From: Halobellus rufus
GTDB taxonomy: Archaea; Halobacteriota; Halobacteria; Halobacteriales; Haloferacaceae
DNA: 64,000 nt
Assembly: GCF_000739575.1 (NCBI RefSeq)
Contig: NZ_BBJO01000009.1
Coordinates: 124,001 to 188,000 of the forward strand
Direction: 5' to 3'
Shown here piece after piece: positions 25,847-35,132 of this stretch. The notes under the pieces are model-generated. The model made no database searches and was not told the DNA's origin. It was given only the letters and a program-made list of their open reading frames with translations. The translations under genes were made by a program, and so were the position numbers. The first letter of the stretch is position 1. The number at the start of each line of letters is the position of its first letter.

Positions 25847-25999
25847 ATGAGCAAGAAGTCGAAGGCCAAAAAGAAGCGCCTGGCCAAACTGGAGCGCCAG
25901 AACACGCGCGTTCCGGCTTGGGTGATGATGAAGACGGACATGGAAGTCACGCGAAACCCCAAGCGCCGCAACTGGCGGCGGAGTGACACGGACGAGTAA
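25847..25999 (+). CDS. rpl39e: ribosomal protein eL39
   Basis: 50 residues, [20 protein letters not shown]..., typical archaeal L39e that lines the peptide exit tunnel. ATG 25847 lies 33 nt after an AT-rich TATA (ATTTTATG, from 25814). An in-frame ATG-like upstream frame is too long for L39e. It leads the operon: 2 bp to rpl31e, 1 bp on to tif6. Confidence 0.96.
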   Translation: MSKKSKAKKKRLAKLERQNTRVPAWVMMKTDMEVTRNPKRRNWRRSDTDE

Positions 26000-26001
26000 C
26001 G

Positions 26002-26280
26002 ATGAGCGCCAGCGACTTCGAAGAGCGAGTCGTCACCGTACCGCTTCGAGACGTCAAGGCCGTCCCCGGCCACGAGCGCGCCGGCCGCGCGATGTCTCTG
26101 ATCCGCACGCACCTCGCAAAGCAGTTCTCGGTCGACGAGGACGCCGTGCGACTGGACACCTCGCTGAACGAGACCGTGTGGGCCCGCGGCAAGCAGAAGC
26201 CGCCGAGCAAGCTCCGCGTCCGCGCCGCCCGGTTCGACGAGGACGGCGAGTCCATCGTCGAGGCGGAGCCGGCCGAGTAA
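26002..26280 (+). CDS. rpl31e: ribosomal protein eL31
   Basis: 92 residues, starting [20 protein letters not shown]. Core motif [20 protein letters not shown] and [20 protein letters not shown], as in archaeal L31e near the exit tunnel. Only 2 bp after rpl39e and 1 bp before tif6, so it is translationally linked to both. Confidence 0.95.
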   Translation: MSASDFEERVVTVPLRDVKAVPGHERAGRAMSLIRTHLAKQFSVDEDAVRLDTSLNETVWARGKQKPPSKLRVRAARFDEDGESIVEAEPAE

Positions 26281-26281
26281 C

Positions 26282-26947
26282 GTGCTCCGCGCATCCTTCG
26301 CCGGGTCGCCGTACGTCGGCGTGTTCGCCCGCGCGACGGATGACGTGCTGATCGTCCGCCCGGACGCCGAAGCCGACGTCGTCGAGGCGATGACCGAAGA
26401 GCTGTCGGTCCCAGCGGTCTCGACCACCGTCGGCGGCTCCGGCACCGTCGGCGCACTCGCGACCGGCAACGAGAACGGCATCCTCGTCACCAGCCGCGCG
26501 ACAGAGCGCGAGAAGGAGGCCATCGAGGAGGCCGCCGACCGCCCGGTCGCCGAGCTTCCGGGTCGGATCAACGCCGCGGGGAACGTCGTCCTCGCGAACG
26601 ACTACGGCGCGTACGTCCACCCCGAACTCTCCGAGGAGGCCGTCGACGCCGTCGAGTCCGCGCTCGGCGTCCCCGTCGAACGCGGCGAACTCGCGGACGT
26701 CCAGACGGTCGGCACCGCCGCCGTCGCGAGCAACGAGGGGGCGCTCTGCCACCCGAAGTCCCGCGAACCCGAACTCGAGGCGCTCGAAGCGCACCTCGAC
26801 GTCCGCGCGGACATCGGCACGGTCAACTACGGCGCGCCGCTCGTCGGGTCCGGCCTCGTCGCCAACGAGACCGGCTACGTCGCCGGCGAGGACACCACCG
26901 GCCCCGAACTGAGCCGGATCGAGGACGCCCTCGGCTACCTCGACTAG
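26282..26947 (+). CDS. tif6: translation initiation factor aIF6 (ribosome anti-association)
   Basis: 221 residues, GTG start at 26282 ([20 protein letters not shown]). The five-fold repeat fold is typical: [53 protein letters not shown]. It binds the 50S subunit and blocks premature 30S joining. It is coupled to rpl31e by a 1-bp gap. Normal length, all strong repeats present. Confidence 0.95.
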   Translation: MLRASFAGSPYVGVFARATDDVLIVRPDAEADVVEAMTEELSVPAVSTTVGGSGTVGALATGNENGILVTSRATEREKEAIEEAADRPVAELPGRINAAGNVVLANDYGAYVHPELSEEAVDAVESALGVPVERGELADVQTVGTAAVASNEGALCHPKSREPELEALEAHLDVRADIGTVNYGAPLVGSGLVANETGYVAGEDTTGPELSRIEDALGYLD

Positions 26948-27092
26948 CCGTTTTCGACTCTCGCGACGGGCCGGGTACGCCCGTTCGACCCCTCGTTCTC
27001 CGATCTCCGAGAATCGCTCTCACGCCCCGAATCGCCCGTTCTCGGGATCCCGAGTAGGAAGATACTTCCCGCTCGCTCGGGAACCTACGGCC

Positions 27093-27278
27093 ATGAGTGA
27101 GTTTACGGTTAGCGGCCGATTCCAGAGCCGCGATGGGTTCAGTGACTTTACCACTACCGTCGAGGCCCCGAACGGGAACGTCGCCCGCGACCGGGTGTAC
27201 GCGAACATCGGCAGCCAGCACGGCCTGAAGCGCACGCAGATCGAACTCGACGAGGTCAACGAGGTGTCTGCGGCATGA
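27093..27278 (+). CDS. rpl18a: ribosomal protein L18a / LX (eL20)
   Basis: 61 residues: MSEFTVSGRFQSRDGFSDFT, then NVARDRVYANIGSQHGLKRTQIELDEVNE. This is the LX/eL20 domain in its short archaeal form. The stop overlaps the pfdA start by 4 nt (ATGA), so the pair is translationally coupled. The 145 bp after tif6 holds no other gene. Confidence 0.92.
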   Translation: MSEFTVSGRFQSRDGFSDFTTTVEAPNGNVARDRVYANIGSQHGLKRTQIELDEVNEVSAA

Positions 27279-27745
27279 TGGGCGGCGGCGGCGGACAACA
27301 GCAGCTTCAGCAACTCTCCCAGGAACTGCAGGCGATCGACGAGGAGATCGAGGCGCTCGAAGCGGACGTCGACGACCTCGAAGAGGAGCAGACCGAGATC
27401 GACGAGGCGATCGAGGCGATCGAGACGCTCGACAGCGGGTCGACCGTCCAAGTTCCGCTCGGCGGCGGCGCGTACGTCCGCGCCGAGGTGCAGGACATCG
27501 ACGAGATCATCGTCGGCCTCGGAGCCGACTACGCGGCCGAGCAGTCGGCCGACGACGCGATCGACGCCCTGGAGGCGAAACAGGACGCGCTCGACGATCG
27601 CATCGCGGAGGTCCGCGAGGAGATCGACGAGCTCGAAGACGAGAGCTCCGATCTCGAACAGCAGGCCCAGCAGATGCAACAGCAGATGCAGCAACAGCAG
27701 ATGCAGCAGATGCAGCAGATACAGGACGAAGGCGACGACGAGTAA
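27275..27745 (+). CDS. pfdA: prefoldin alpha subunit
   Basis: 156 residues: a long N-terminal helix, a short beta hub (STVQVPLGGGAYVRAEVQD), a second helix (AIDALEAKQDALDDRIAEVR), and a Gln/Met-rich tail (QQMQQQMQQQQMQQMQ). Alpha prefoldin forms the hexamer with beta and passes unfolded chains to the thermosome, also in this window. The ATG at 27275 overlaps rpl18a. Confidence 0.94.
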   Translation: MMGGGGGQQQLQQLSQELQAIDEEIEALEADVDDLEEEQTEIDEAIEAIETLDSGSTVQVPLGGGAYVRAEVQDIDEIIVGLGADYAAEQSADDAIDALEAKQDALDDRIAEVREEIDELEDESSDLEQQAQQMQQQMQQQQMQQMQQIQDEGDDE

Positions 27746-27781
27746 CGTCGCACGCAGCACTCGATTCGCGGACCGACACCA

Positions 27782-29049
27782 ATGTTTGACGGACTGAAAA
27801 AGAAACTCGACAGTTTCCGAGAAGACGTCGAGGAGACGGCGGCGGAGAAGGAACCGGCGGAAGCGAGGAGCCGACAGACTCAGACCGCGACGACGCCGCG
27901 GCCGACGCCGAACGTTCCGACACCGACGCCTCCGAGACCGCAGAGGCGTCCGCCGCCGAGGCGGACGAACGGCCCGCTGCGGACGCGACGGGTACGGAAC
28001 CGGAAACTGTCGGCGACGAGGCGGCCGCGGCTCCCACGGCTCCGGACGAATCCACGTCGGCCGGTGAGGATACCACGGCCGACGACGCCGACGCGGTCGC
28101 CCTCGCCTCGGCGGAGGCCGAGGCCGCGCTCCGCGAGGACGAGGGAGAGGATTCGGGCCCCGGCAGGCTCAAGCGCGCGGCGGCGTTCGCCACGGGGAAG
28201 GTCATCATCGAGGAGGAGGACCTCGAAGACCCGCTCTGGGAGCTGGAGATGGCGCTCTTAGAGAGCGACGTGGAGATGAACGTCGCCGAGGAGATCCTCG
28301 AGACCGTCCGCGAGAAGATGATCGGCGAGACGCGCGCGCAGGTCGAGACGACAGCCGAACTCGTCGAGACGGCGCTGCACGACGCCCTTTACGACGTCAT
28401 CAGCGTCGGCCAGTTCGACTTCGACGGGCGCGTCGCCGCGGCCGACAAGCCGGTGACGATCGTCTTCACCGGCGTCAACGGCGTCGGGAAGACGACGAGC
28501 ATCGCGAAGATGGCCCGGTACTTCCAGCGGCAGGGCCTCTCGGTCGTGATGGCGAACGGCGACACCTACCGCGCCGGCGCGAACGAGCAGATCCGCAAGC
28601 ACGCGGAGAACCTCGACACGAAGCTCATCACCCACGAGCAGGGCGGCGACCCGGCGGCTGTGCTGTATGACGCCGTCGAGTACGCCGAGGCCCACGACGT
28701 CGACGTCGTCCTCGGCGACACCGCGGGCCGGCTCCACACCTCCAACGACCTGATGGCCCAACTCGAGAAGATCGACCGCGTCGTCGACCCCGATATGACG
28801 CTGTTCGTCGACGAGGCGGTCGCGGGCCAGGACGCCGTCGAGCGCGCGAAGACGTTCAACGACGCCGCCGAGATCGACGGCGCGGTGCTCACGAAGGCCG
28901 ACGCCGACTCCAACGGCGGCGCGGCAATCTCGATCGCCTACGTCACGGGCAAGCCGATTCTCTTTCTCGGGGTCGGCCAAGGCTACGACGACCTCGAACG
29001 CTTCGACCCCGAGCGGATGGTCGAGCGGCTCGTCGGCGGCGAGGAGTAG
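27782..29049 (+). pseudogene. ftsY: FtsY, signal recognition particle receptor, frame broken by one base
   Basis: SRP receptor GTPase at the membrane. The N-terminus MFDGLKKKLDSFREDVEETA is in one frame and changes near 27866 (GCGAGGAG should read GCGGAGGAG). The acidic domain (DDAAADAERSDTDASETAE) and the NG domain then follow: GVNGVGKTTS, DTAGR, TKAD. One added base gives 422 residues. Ffh 0.7 kb away supports a working SRP pathway. FtsY is essential, so this is most likely a sequence error. The GTPase part from 28249 is intact. Confidence 0.9.
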
Positions 29050-29074
29050 CCGCGGCGGCCTTCTCACGCGCGTC

Positions 29075-29722
29075 TCACTCGGTCGCCAGCGCCAGCCCCA
29101 GCGCGATCATCGCGCCGCCGCCGACCCAACTCAGCCGCGAGGTCGTCGTCGACGCGGTGAGCGAACGCCCCACGCGCTCGGACGCGACGGCGACGCCGCC
29201 CAGATACGTCGCCGTCAGGACGGCGTAGGTCGCGCCCAGCAGCAGCATCCGGGCCTCGGCGTCGGGGCCGGACCCGGCGAACCCGGGCAGGAACGCGAGG
29301 AAGAACAGCGCCACCTTGGGATTCAGGGCGTTGACGAGGACGCCGCGTCGGAAACTCCCCGTCGCGTCGGAAGCCCCGCCGGCGGTTGCCCCGTCGGACC
29401 CGCCGTCCCGGTCGGCAGCGCCACCGAACTCGTCGTTCCTGATCGCCTGCACGCCCAGGTAGACGAGGTAGACCGCGCCCGCGTACTTGACGACCTGATA
29501 GGCCGCTGGCGCGGCGCGGAGGACGGCAGCGAGCCCCAGCGTCGCGGCCGCGGTGTGGAAGAGGATGCCGGTGGCGATGCCGAACGCGGACCGCACTCCG
29601 GCCTCGCGGCCCTGAACCCCGCGGGCGAGGACGTACATCGTGTCCGGCCCGGGAGTCAGAACGAGCGCGATCGCGGCGGCGCAGAAGGCCAGATAGGTGG
29701 CGAGGTCGGGGACGACGGACAC
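29075..29722 (-). CDS. LysE-family amino acid exporter
   Basis: 215 residues from the GTG at 29722 (MSVVPDLATYLAFCAAAIAL). Six hydrophobic helices, with the LysE/RhtB motif VLTPGPDTMYVLARGVQGRE and PKVALFFLAFLPGF. A Gly/Ser/Ala-rich spacer lies in the middle (GGAADRDGGSDGATAGGASD). It is wedged between ftsY and ffh on the opposite strand. Its 5' end is only 61 bp from the ffh start, so the two promoters overlap. Substrate unknown. Confidence 0.85.
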   Translation of the reverse strand: MSVVPDLATYLAFCAAAIALVLTPGPDTMYVLARGVQGREAGVRSAFGIATGILFHTAAATLGLAAVLRAAPAAYQVVKYAGAVYLVYLGVQAIRNDEFGGAADRDGGSDGATAGGASDATGSFRRGVLVNALNPKVALFFLAFLPGFAGSGPDAEARMLLLGATYAVLTATYLGGVAVASERVGRSLTASTTTSRLSWVGGGAMIALGLALATE

Positions 29723-29783
29723 GCGCTGACCTCTCGCCGCCGCAGAAAAAGCCTTTACCCGCGTGGTAGCGTAGAGAGCGGTA

Positions 29784-31190
29784 ATGGTACTCGACAATCT
29801 CGGGAGTTCCCTCCGCAGCAGTCTCGATAAGCTGCAGGGGAAGTCCCGCCTCGACGAGGAAGACGTCGAGGAGATCGTCAAGGAGATCCAGCGGTCGCTG
29901 CTCTCGGCCGACGTCGAGGTCTCGCTCGTGATGGACCTCTCCTCGTCGATCAAAGAGCGCGCGACCGAGGAAGAACCGCCCGCGGGGACGTCCGCGCGAG
30001 ATCACGTCCTCAAGATCGTCTACGAGGAGCTCGTCGACCTCGTCGGCGAGTCGACGGACCTCCCCTTGGAGTCCCAGACGATCCTCCTCGCCGGGCTGCA
30101 GGGCTCGGGGAAGACGACGAGCGCCGCGAAGATGGCGTGGTGGTTCTCGACGAAGGGGCTTCGCCCGGCGGTCATCCAGACCGACACGTTCCGCCCCGGC
30201 GCGTACGACCAGGCAAAGCAGATGTGCGAGCGCGCCGAGGTGGAGTTCTACGGCGATCCCGACGAGTCCGACCCCGTCAAGATCGCCCGCGAGGGCCTCG
30301 AAGCGACCGAGGACGCCGACGTCCACATCGTCGACACCGCCGGTCGGCACGCGCTCGAAGCCGACCTCATCGCCGAGATCGAGGAGATCGAGTCGGTCGT
30401 CGAACCCGACCGCTCGCTGCTCGTCCTCGACGCCGCGATCGGACAGGGCGCGAAAGAGCAGGCCCGCGAGTTCGACGACGCGATCGGCATCGGCGGCGTC
30501 GTCGTCACCAAACTCGACGGGACGGCGAAGGGCGGCGGCGCGCTGACCGCCGTCAACGAGACCGGCTCCTCGATCGCCTTCCTCGGGACGGGCGAGACCG
30601 TTCAGGACATCGAGCGCTTCGAGCCGAACGGCTTCATCTCCCGGCTCCTCGGGATGGGCGACCTCAAACAGCTCTCCGAGCGCGTCGAGCGCGCGATGGC
30701 CGAGACCCAGGAGGAAGACGACGACTGGGACCCCGAGGACATCATGGAGGGCTCGTTCACCCTCAAGGACATGCAAAAGCAGATGGAGGCGATGAACCGG
30801 ATGGGGCCCCTCGACCAGGTCCTCGATATGATCCCCGGGCTCGGCGGCGGATTCAAGGACCAGCTACCGGACGACGCGATGGACGTCACGCAGGACCGGA
30901 TGCGCGCCTTCGACGTCATCATGGACTCGATGACGGAGGACGAACTGGAGAACCCCCGCTCGATCGGAGCCTCCCGCACCCGGCGGATCGCCCGCGGGGC
31001 CGGGAAAGACGAGGAGACCGTTCGCGAACTGCTCGAACAGCACAAGATGATGGAGCAGACCATCCAGCAGTTCCAGGGGATGGGCGACGGCGATATGCAG
31101 CGGATGATGAAGAAGCTCCAGAACCAAGGCGGCGGTGGCGGCGGGATGGGCGGCCTCGGCGGCGGTGGCGGCCTCGGGCCGTTCGGATAG
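29784..31190 (+). CDS. ffh: SRP54 / Ffh, signal recognition particle GTPase
   Basis: 468 residues. N domain at 1-85; GTPase motifs [15 protein letters not shown] and [11 protein letters not shown]; methionine-rich M domain ([20 protein letters not shown]), with the RNA-binding [15 protein letters not shown]. The C-terminus is a Gly-rich tail. It binds signal peptides and 7S RNA; its receptor FtsY is upstream. A TATA-like CTTTACCC starts 31 nt before the ATG at 29784. Confidence 0.97.
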   Translation: MVLDNLGSSLRSSLDKLQGKSRLDEEDVEEIVKEIQRSLLSADVEVSLVMDLSSSIKERATEEEPPAGTSARDHVLKIVYEELVDLVGESTDLPLESQTILLAGLQGSGKTTSAAKMAWWFSTKGLRPAVIQTDTFRPGAYDQAKQMCERAEVEFYGDPDESDPVKIAREGLEATEDADVHIVDTAGRHALEADLIAEIEEIESVVEPDRSLLVLDAAIGQGAKEQAREFDDAIGIGGVVVTKLDGTAKGGGALTAVNETGSSIAFLGTGETVQDIERFEPNGFISRLLGMGDLKQLSERVERAMAETQEEDDDWDPEDIMEGSFTLKDMQKQMEAMNRMGPLDQVLDMIPGLGGGFKDQLPDDAMDVTQDRMRAFDVIMDSMTEDELENPRSIGASRTRRIARGAGKDEETVRELLEQHKMMEQTIQQFQGMGDGDMQRMMKKLQNQGGGGGGMGGLGGGGGLGPFG

Positions 31191-31255
31191 CGACCTAACT
31201 TTCACTGCGGCGTCGACACGTCCGATTTTTCACCCCTCCGATCGTCGGTCGTCGT

Positions 31256-31837
31256 ATGACCGTCCGGGACGTCGCCCGCGATGCGTACCGCGAGGCGCTC
31301 CCAGCGCTCGGGGCGAGCCTCGTCGGGGGGCTCGTCGCCGGCGTCATCCTCAGCGGGATGCGCGCGGAACTGCGCGCGGTTCCCGGCTTGTTAGTGCTCG
31401 TCCCGGCGCTGCTCGCGACGCGCGGCAACGTCTACGGCTCGCTCGGGGCCCGGATCTCGACGGCACTGCACCAGGGGCTCGTCGAACCGCGGATCCGCGG
31501 CGGCGACGAGCGACTGCAGTCCGCAGTCGCGGCCGCGCTCGCGAACGGCCTGCTCGTCTCGGCGTTCGCGGCTGTCGCCGCCTTTTCGATACTCACCGTT
31601 CTCGGCGACACCGTCGCGCCGCTGTCCGTCCTCATCGCGACCGCGCTCGTTTCCGGGCTCCTCTCGGGCATCGCGCTCGTCGGTGTCGTCGTCACGGTGG
31701 TGTTCGCCGGCTATCGCCGCGGGCGCGACCCCGACACGCTCGTCGGGCCGTTAGTGACGACCACCGGCGACCTCTTCGGGATGCTCTTTCTGCTCGTCGC
31801 GGTCAGGCTCGTGCTGTTCGCCTCGGGGGTGATCTGA
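31256..31837 (+). CDS. half-size MgtE/SLC41-type cation transporter, subunit 1
   Basis: 193 residues, the MgtE membrane domain alone, with about five helices. The pore-like motif LLVLVPALLATRGNVYGSLG and ARISTALHQGLVEPRI fits divalent cation (Mg2+) transport. The regulatory cytoplasmic N and CBS domains of bacterial MgtE are missing. The stop at 31837 directly abuts the GTG of the second half, so the two are made together and probably pair. Confidence 0.85.
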   Translation: MTVRDVARDAYREALPALGASLVGGLVAGVILSGMRAELRAVPGLLVLVPALLATRGNVYGSLGARISTALHQGLVEPRIRGGDERLQSAVAAALANGLLVSAFAAVAAFSILTVLGDTVAPLSVLIATALVSGLLSGIALVGVVVTVVFAGYRRGRDPDTLVGPLVTTTGDLFGMLFLLVAVRLVLFASGVI

Positions 31838-32395
31838 GTGCCGACCGAGTGGACCGTCCGGGCGATCACCCGCGCGATGCTTCCCATCCTGCTCGTCCTC
31901 ACGCTCGTCGAACTCGGGAGCGGACTGGTACTCGGTCGATTCGAGGCCCAGTTGCTGCAGTATCCGGCGCTCTTAGCGCTGGTTCCGGTGACGATCGGGA
32001 CGGCGGGTAACCTCGGGAGCATCCTCGCGGCGCGGCTCTCGACGTCGTTTCACCTCGGGACGCTCTCGTTCTCTCCCGAGGACGAACACCTCGTCGGCAA
32101 CGCGGTCGCCACGTTCGCGCTCGCGCTGTCGATGTTCCCCGTCGTCGGCGTCGGCGCGTGGGGACTCACCGCGCTGATCAGCGGCGCTCAGTTGCCGCTG
32201 CGGACGGTGTTCGCTATCGCTGTCGTCGCCGGGGTCGCGCTCGCCGTCCTCGTCATCGCCGTGACGTTCGCCGCGACGTACGTCGCCTACCGGTTCAGCC
32301 TCGACCCCGACGACGTCGTGATCCCGGTCGTCACCAACACCTGCGACGTACTCGGCGTGGTGGTCCTGTTCGCGGCCGTTCAACTACTGCTGTGA
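31838..32395 (+). CDS. half-size MgtE/SLC41-type cation transporter, subunit 2
   Basis: 185 residues from the GTG at 31838. The same domain as the preceding gene, with LLALVPVTIGTAGNLGSILAARLSTS as its pore motif and TNTCDVLGVVVLFAAVQLLL at the end. It likely forms a heterodimer with subunit 1, like the two repeats fused in eukaryotic SLC41. Both lack a CBS domain. The 100-bp gap before the next gene shows nothing. Confidence 0.85.
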   Translation: MPTEWTVRAITRAMLPILLVLTLVELGSGLVLGRFEAQLLQYPALLALVPVTIGTAGNLGSILAARLSTSFHLGTLSFSPEDEHLVGNAVATFALALSMFPVVGVGAWGLTALISGAQLPLRTVFAIAVVAGVALAVLVIAVTFAATYVAYRFSLDPDDVVIPVVTNTCDVLGVVVLFAAVQLLL

Positions 32396-32494
32396 ACCCC
32401 CGGCGTCGCCGGGCGCGGAACGGAGCACTGCGTAGCCGCGGCCGCGGGCCGCCGAACCGACGCCGATTAGTCGCTTCCGTCCGGAGTGGGGAGT

Positions 32495-33568
32495 ATGGAA
32501 CCGGGGGCACTCGTGGGAGCGGTCTGGCCCGTCCTCGCCGAAGTCGTCTGGCCCGTCCTCGTGGAGGTCGCCCCGCGGGTCGTCCGCATCGCCGCCTTCA
32601 TCGCTGTCGGCGTCTTCCTCGCGAACGTCGCCGTCGGCTTCGGCCTCGTCGAGAAGATCGCGACGTTCTCGAAGTACCTCACCCGCCCGGCGAACCTCCC
32701 GGACGAGGTGGGTACGGCCATCGTCACGACCGCGGCGTCGACGACGGCGGGCTACGGGATGCTCGCTGACTTCCGGGAGTCCGGCCGGTTGAACGACGCC
32801 GAGACGCTCGTCGCCGTCACGATGAACACGTTCTTCGGGTTCGTCCAGCACATCTTCACGTTCTACGCGCCGGTGTTGATCCCGATTCTCGGACTCGAGG
32901 TGGGACTACTCTACGTCGGGGCGCGCGCCCTCATCGCGCTGGGAATCACGATCGCCGGCGTCGCCGCCGGGGCCGTCCTCCTCGCCGGCACGGACGCCGA
33001 CGCGGGAGATCAGGGGGCGCCGAGCGTGGACGGACGGGCGGCCGCGACCACGCCGGACGGGGGTGTCGCGGACGCTTCGACGACGCCGGCAGACGCCGTG
33101 CAGGACGACGCCGACCCGCCGCGTGCGGTGCTCGAAACCGCCGCGGAGAAGACGTGGCCGAAGCTGAAGCGGATCGTTCCGCGGCTGGCGGTCGTCTACG
33201 TGCTGGTGACACTCCTCGTCCGGACGCAGGATCTCGAATCGGCCACGGGGGCCGCCGAACCGCTGACGGCGCTGCTCGGCCTCCCGGGGGCGTCGCTGCC
33301 GGTCGTCGCGGTGTTCGCCTTCGACACGACCGCCGGCGCGGCGACGATCGCGCCGATGATCGGGTCGACCTTCACGCCCCGGACCGCCGTCGCGACGATG
33401 CTGCTCGGCGGGATCATCTCCTTCGCCGTCTCGACGTTCAAGCGCTCGATCCCGTTTCAGTACGGCATCTGGGGCCCGGCGTTCGGCTCGAAGGTGATCG
33501 CGGTCAACACCGCGCTGAAGATCGTCTTCATCGCCGCCGCGCTGGTCGTCCTGCTCGCGCCGATCTGA
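32495..33568 (+). CDS. nucleoside-recognition (Gate) domain membrane protein
   Basis: 357 residues with about eight helices. Two Gate-like halves: LVEKIATFSKYLTRPANLPD and MLADFRESGRLN in the first, AVFAFDTTAGAATIAPMIGS and FQYGIWGPAFGSKVIAVNTA in the second. They flank an acidic loop of about 60 residues (ADAGDQGAPSVDGRAAATT). The family includes spore maturation proteins and FeoB-like gates; transport or permeation control is inferred. ATG 32495 is preferred over a GTG at 32486. Confidence 0.8.
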   Translation: MEPGALVGAVWPVLAEVVWPVLVEVAPRVVRIAAFIAVGVFLANVAVGFGLVEKIATFSKYLTRPANLPDEVGTAIVTTAASTTAGYGMLADFRESGRLNDAETLVAVTMNTFFGFVQHIFTFYAPVLIPILGLEVGLLYVGARALIALGITIAGVAAGAVLLAGTDADAGDQGAPSVDGRAAATTPDGGVADASTTPADAVQDDADPPRAVLETAAEKTWPKLKRIVPRLAVVYVLVTLLVRTQDLESATGAAEPLTALLGLPGASLPVVAVFAFDTTAGAATIAPMIGSTFTPRTAVATMLLGGIISFAVSTFKRSIPFQYGIWGPAFGSKVIAVNTALKIVFIAAALVVLLAPI

Positions 33569-33586
33569 CGATCGGTGTCGGCCGGG

Positions 33587-34006
33587 CTACTCTCGCTCGT
33601 CGGGGTCGACCGGCCGTCCGTCCTCCGTCGGCGGCGCGACGTGGTCGATGTACGTCTCGACGTCGGGTTCGGTGACGGTGACGTGCACGTGGATGTCGCC
33701 CAGTTCGTCGGGGTTCCCGACCGCGAAGTTGACGACCCCCTTGAACGCCGCCTGCTTCTTCAGCGCGAACGAGAAGCCCTCGTCGTCGGCGCGCTTGAAG
33801 AACTCCGTCCGGGCCGTTTCGAGGATCGCCTGCTCGTGTAGCCGCTCGGAGAACCGCTCCAGCGAGTGCGTCTCGCCGACGAGTTCGCCGGGCTCGTGCT
33901 CGAACTCGACGTTCGGAAAGAGGTTCCGGACGGCGTCTTCGACGCGGTCGGTCACCTCGGTGTCGCGAACCGGCGCGACGATCCGGGCCTCCACGCGGTA
34001 GATCAT
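33587..34006 (-). CDS. RNA-binding protein of the PF01877 (UPF0201/DUF54) family
   Basis: 139 residues, MIYRVEARIVAPVRDTEVTD, with HEPGELVGETHSLERFSERL and ARTEFFKRADDEGFSFALKK. The family has an RRM/RNA-binding-like fold; partner unknown. It starts inside the end of the UPF0200 gene (overlap 34003-34006), so the two form an operon, a pair seen in many archaea. Confidence 0.87.
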   Translation of the reverse strand: MIYRVEARIVAPVRDTEVTDRVEDAVRNLFPNVEFEHEPGELVGETHSLERFSERLHEQAILETARTEFFKRADDEGFSFALKKQAAFKGVVNFAVGNPDELGDIHVHVTVTEPDVETYIDHVAPPTEDGRPVDPDERE

Positions 34007-34659
34007 CGCGACTCACCGGCGTCTGCCGCTGGCGTCGACCCTCGGGTTCGATCGCCCTCGGGATCTTCGAGCGGTTCGTCGCCGACGCGCACGTGTTCGT
34101 CGTCCGCGAGACTCGCGAGTTCGCCCGCCAAGATCGCTCGGACGCGCTCGCGGAACGCCTCGAGCGTGTCGGTGTTTTCGACGACGACGTCGGCGTCGTC
34201 CATCACCTCGCCCATCCCGAACCCGAGTTCGCGCTCCTCGCGCGCTCGCAGCGCCTCCCGGTCGACGTCGGAGCCGTCGCGGTCGCGTTCGAGCAGCCGC
34301 TCCGCGCGGGTCTCGAACGGCGCTTCGATGCTGACGAGCAGGAAGTCCTCCCCGAACGCCTCGCGGAACCGCTCGAGTTCGACGTCCGAACGGAGCCCGT
34401 CGACGAGGACGACGTCGCTCTCTTCGCCCTCCGATTCGATCAGCGGGAGCGACCGCTCGGCGATGGCGGCCGGGCCGCCCTCCTCGCGGAGCGTTCGCGC
34501 CATCTCGCCGTGGTGCTCCGCGGGATCGAGGCCGCGATCGCGACACGCCTGCCGGATTACGTCGCCCATCGTGACGACCGGAACGCCGCGCTCGCGGGCG
34601 ACGGCGGCGGCCTCGCCCTTGCCGCTGCCCGGCAGTCCGACGGTGCCGATGACCTTCAT
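34003..34659 (-). CDS. UPF0200-family P-loop kinase (dephospho-CoA kinase/adenylate kinase-like)
   Basis: 218 residues from the ATG at 34659: MKVIGTVGLPGSGKGEAAAV, with the P-loop GLPGSGKG and VVLVDGLRSDVELERFREA as Walker B. UPF0200 proteins are often listed as dephospho-CoA kinase-like, but the substrate is not certain. The tail after residue 190 is acidic and disordered. It overlaps the RNA-binding gene by 4 nt. The 34660-34805 gap before the tRNA holds its promoter and nothing else seen. Confidence 0.82.
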   Translation of the reverse strand: MKVIGTVGLPGSGKGEAAAVARERGVPVVTMGDVIRQACRDRGLDPAEHHGEMARTLREEGGPAAIAERSLPLIESEGEESDVVLVDGLRSDVELERFREAFGEDFLLVSIEAPFETRAERLLERDRDGSDVDREALRAREERELGFGMGEVMDDADVVVENTDTLEAFRERVRAILAGELASLADDEHVRVGDEPLEDPEGDRTRGSTPAADAGESR

Positions 34660-34773
34660 TACGCGTGACTTCTCGGCACCGAGCCTTACGCGTTGCGCTC
34701 GGCGGTCTCCGACCGATCGGTCGTCGCCGGGATCCGCGCCGGAGACGCTCGCTCCGACGCCGAACCCGCATTC

Positions 34774-34781
34774 CTTTTTAC
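34774..34781 (+). promoter_or_regulatory. TATA box of tRNA-Arg
   Basis: CTTTTTAC, first base 32 nt before the tRNA's first base (34806). The spacing fits RNA polymerase starting a few bases ahead of the mature tRNA. Confidence 0.55.
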
Positions 34782-34805
34782 CCGCGACCGAATTGAGTCC
34801 CACGA

Positions 34806-34879
34806 GGGCGCGTAGCTCAGTCGGACAGAGCGTCGGACTTCTAATCCGATGGTCGCGGGTTCGAATCCCGTCGCGCCCG
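34806..34879 (+). tRNA. tRNA-Arg (anticodon UCU)
   Basis: Cloverleaf: acceptor GGGCGCG / CGCGCCC, D-arm GCTC...GAGC, anticodon stem TCGGA / TCCGA with loop CTTCTAA (anticodon TCT), variable loop TGGTC, T-arm GCGGG TTCGAAT CCCGT, and discriminator G at 34879. It decodes AGA. No intron. A partial T-arm-like copy follows downstream. Confidence 0.97.
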
Positions 34880-34916
34880 TACAGCGAGGAGCGCAGCGAC
34901 GAGCGAACCGGCACGC

Positions 34917-35030
34917 GGGATTCGAATCAGGGAGGAGTTTTGCTCCGACCGTGGTTCGAATCCCCTCACGCTCGTGAAATCGGTGATTTCACTCGCGCGA
35001 CGTACTCCCGATCGCTGACGCTCTCGGGAG
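34917..35030 (+). repeat. tRNA T-arm-like copies and hairpins downstream of tRNA-Arg
   Basis: GGATTCGAATC (34917-34927) and GGTTCGAATCCC (34953-34964) repeat the tRNA's T-loop sequence. GTGAAATC-ggt-GATTTCAC (34974-34992) and CTCCCGA...TCGGGAG (35005-35030) form hairpins. This may be a worn attachment scar or a termination region. No integrase is seen nearby. The stretch 34880-35132 holds no gene. Confidence 0.45.
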
Positions 35031-35132
35031 CCCCGTCACGCTGCGAAGTTGGCCGAGCTCCCTTACTGCTCCCCGCACCGCGATTGTGACAGGCTACCAA
35101 ACTATTATGTCGGCGTCACCGAGAGTACGGAT

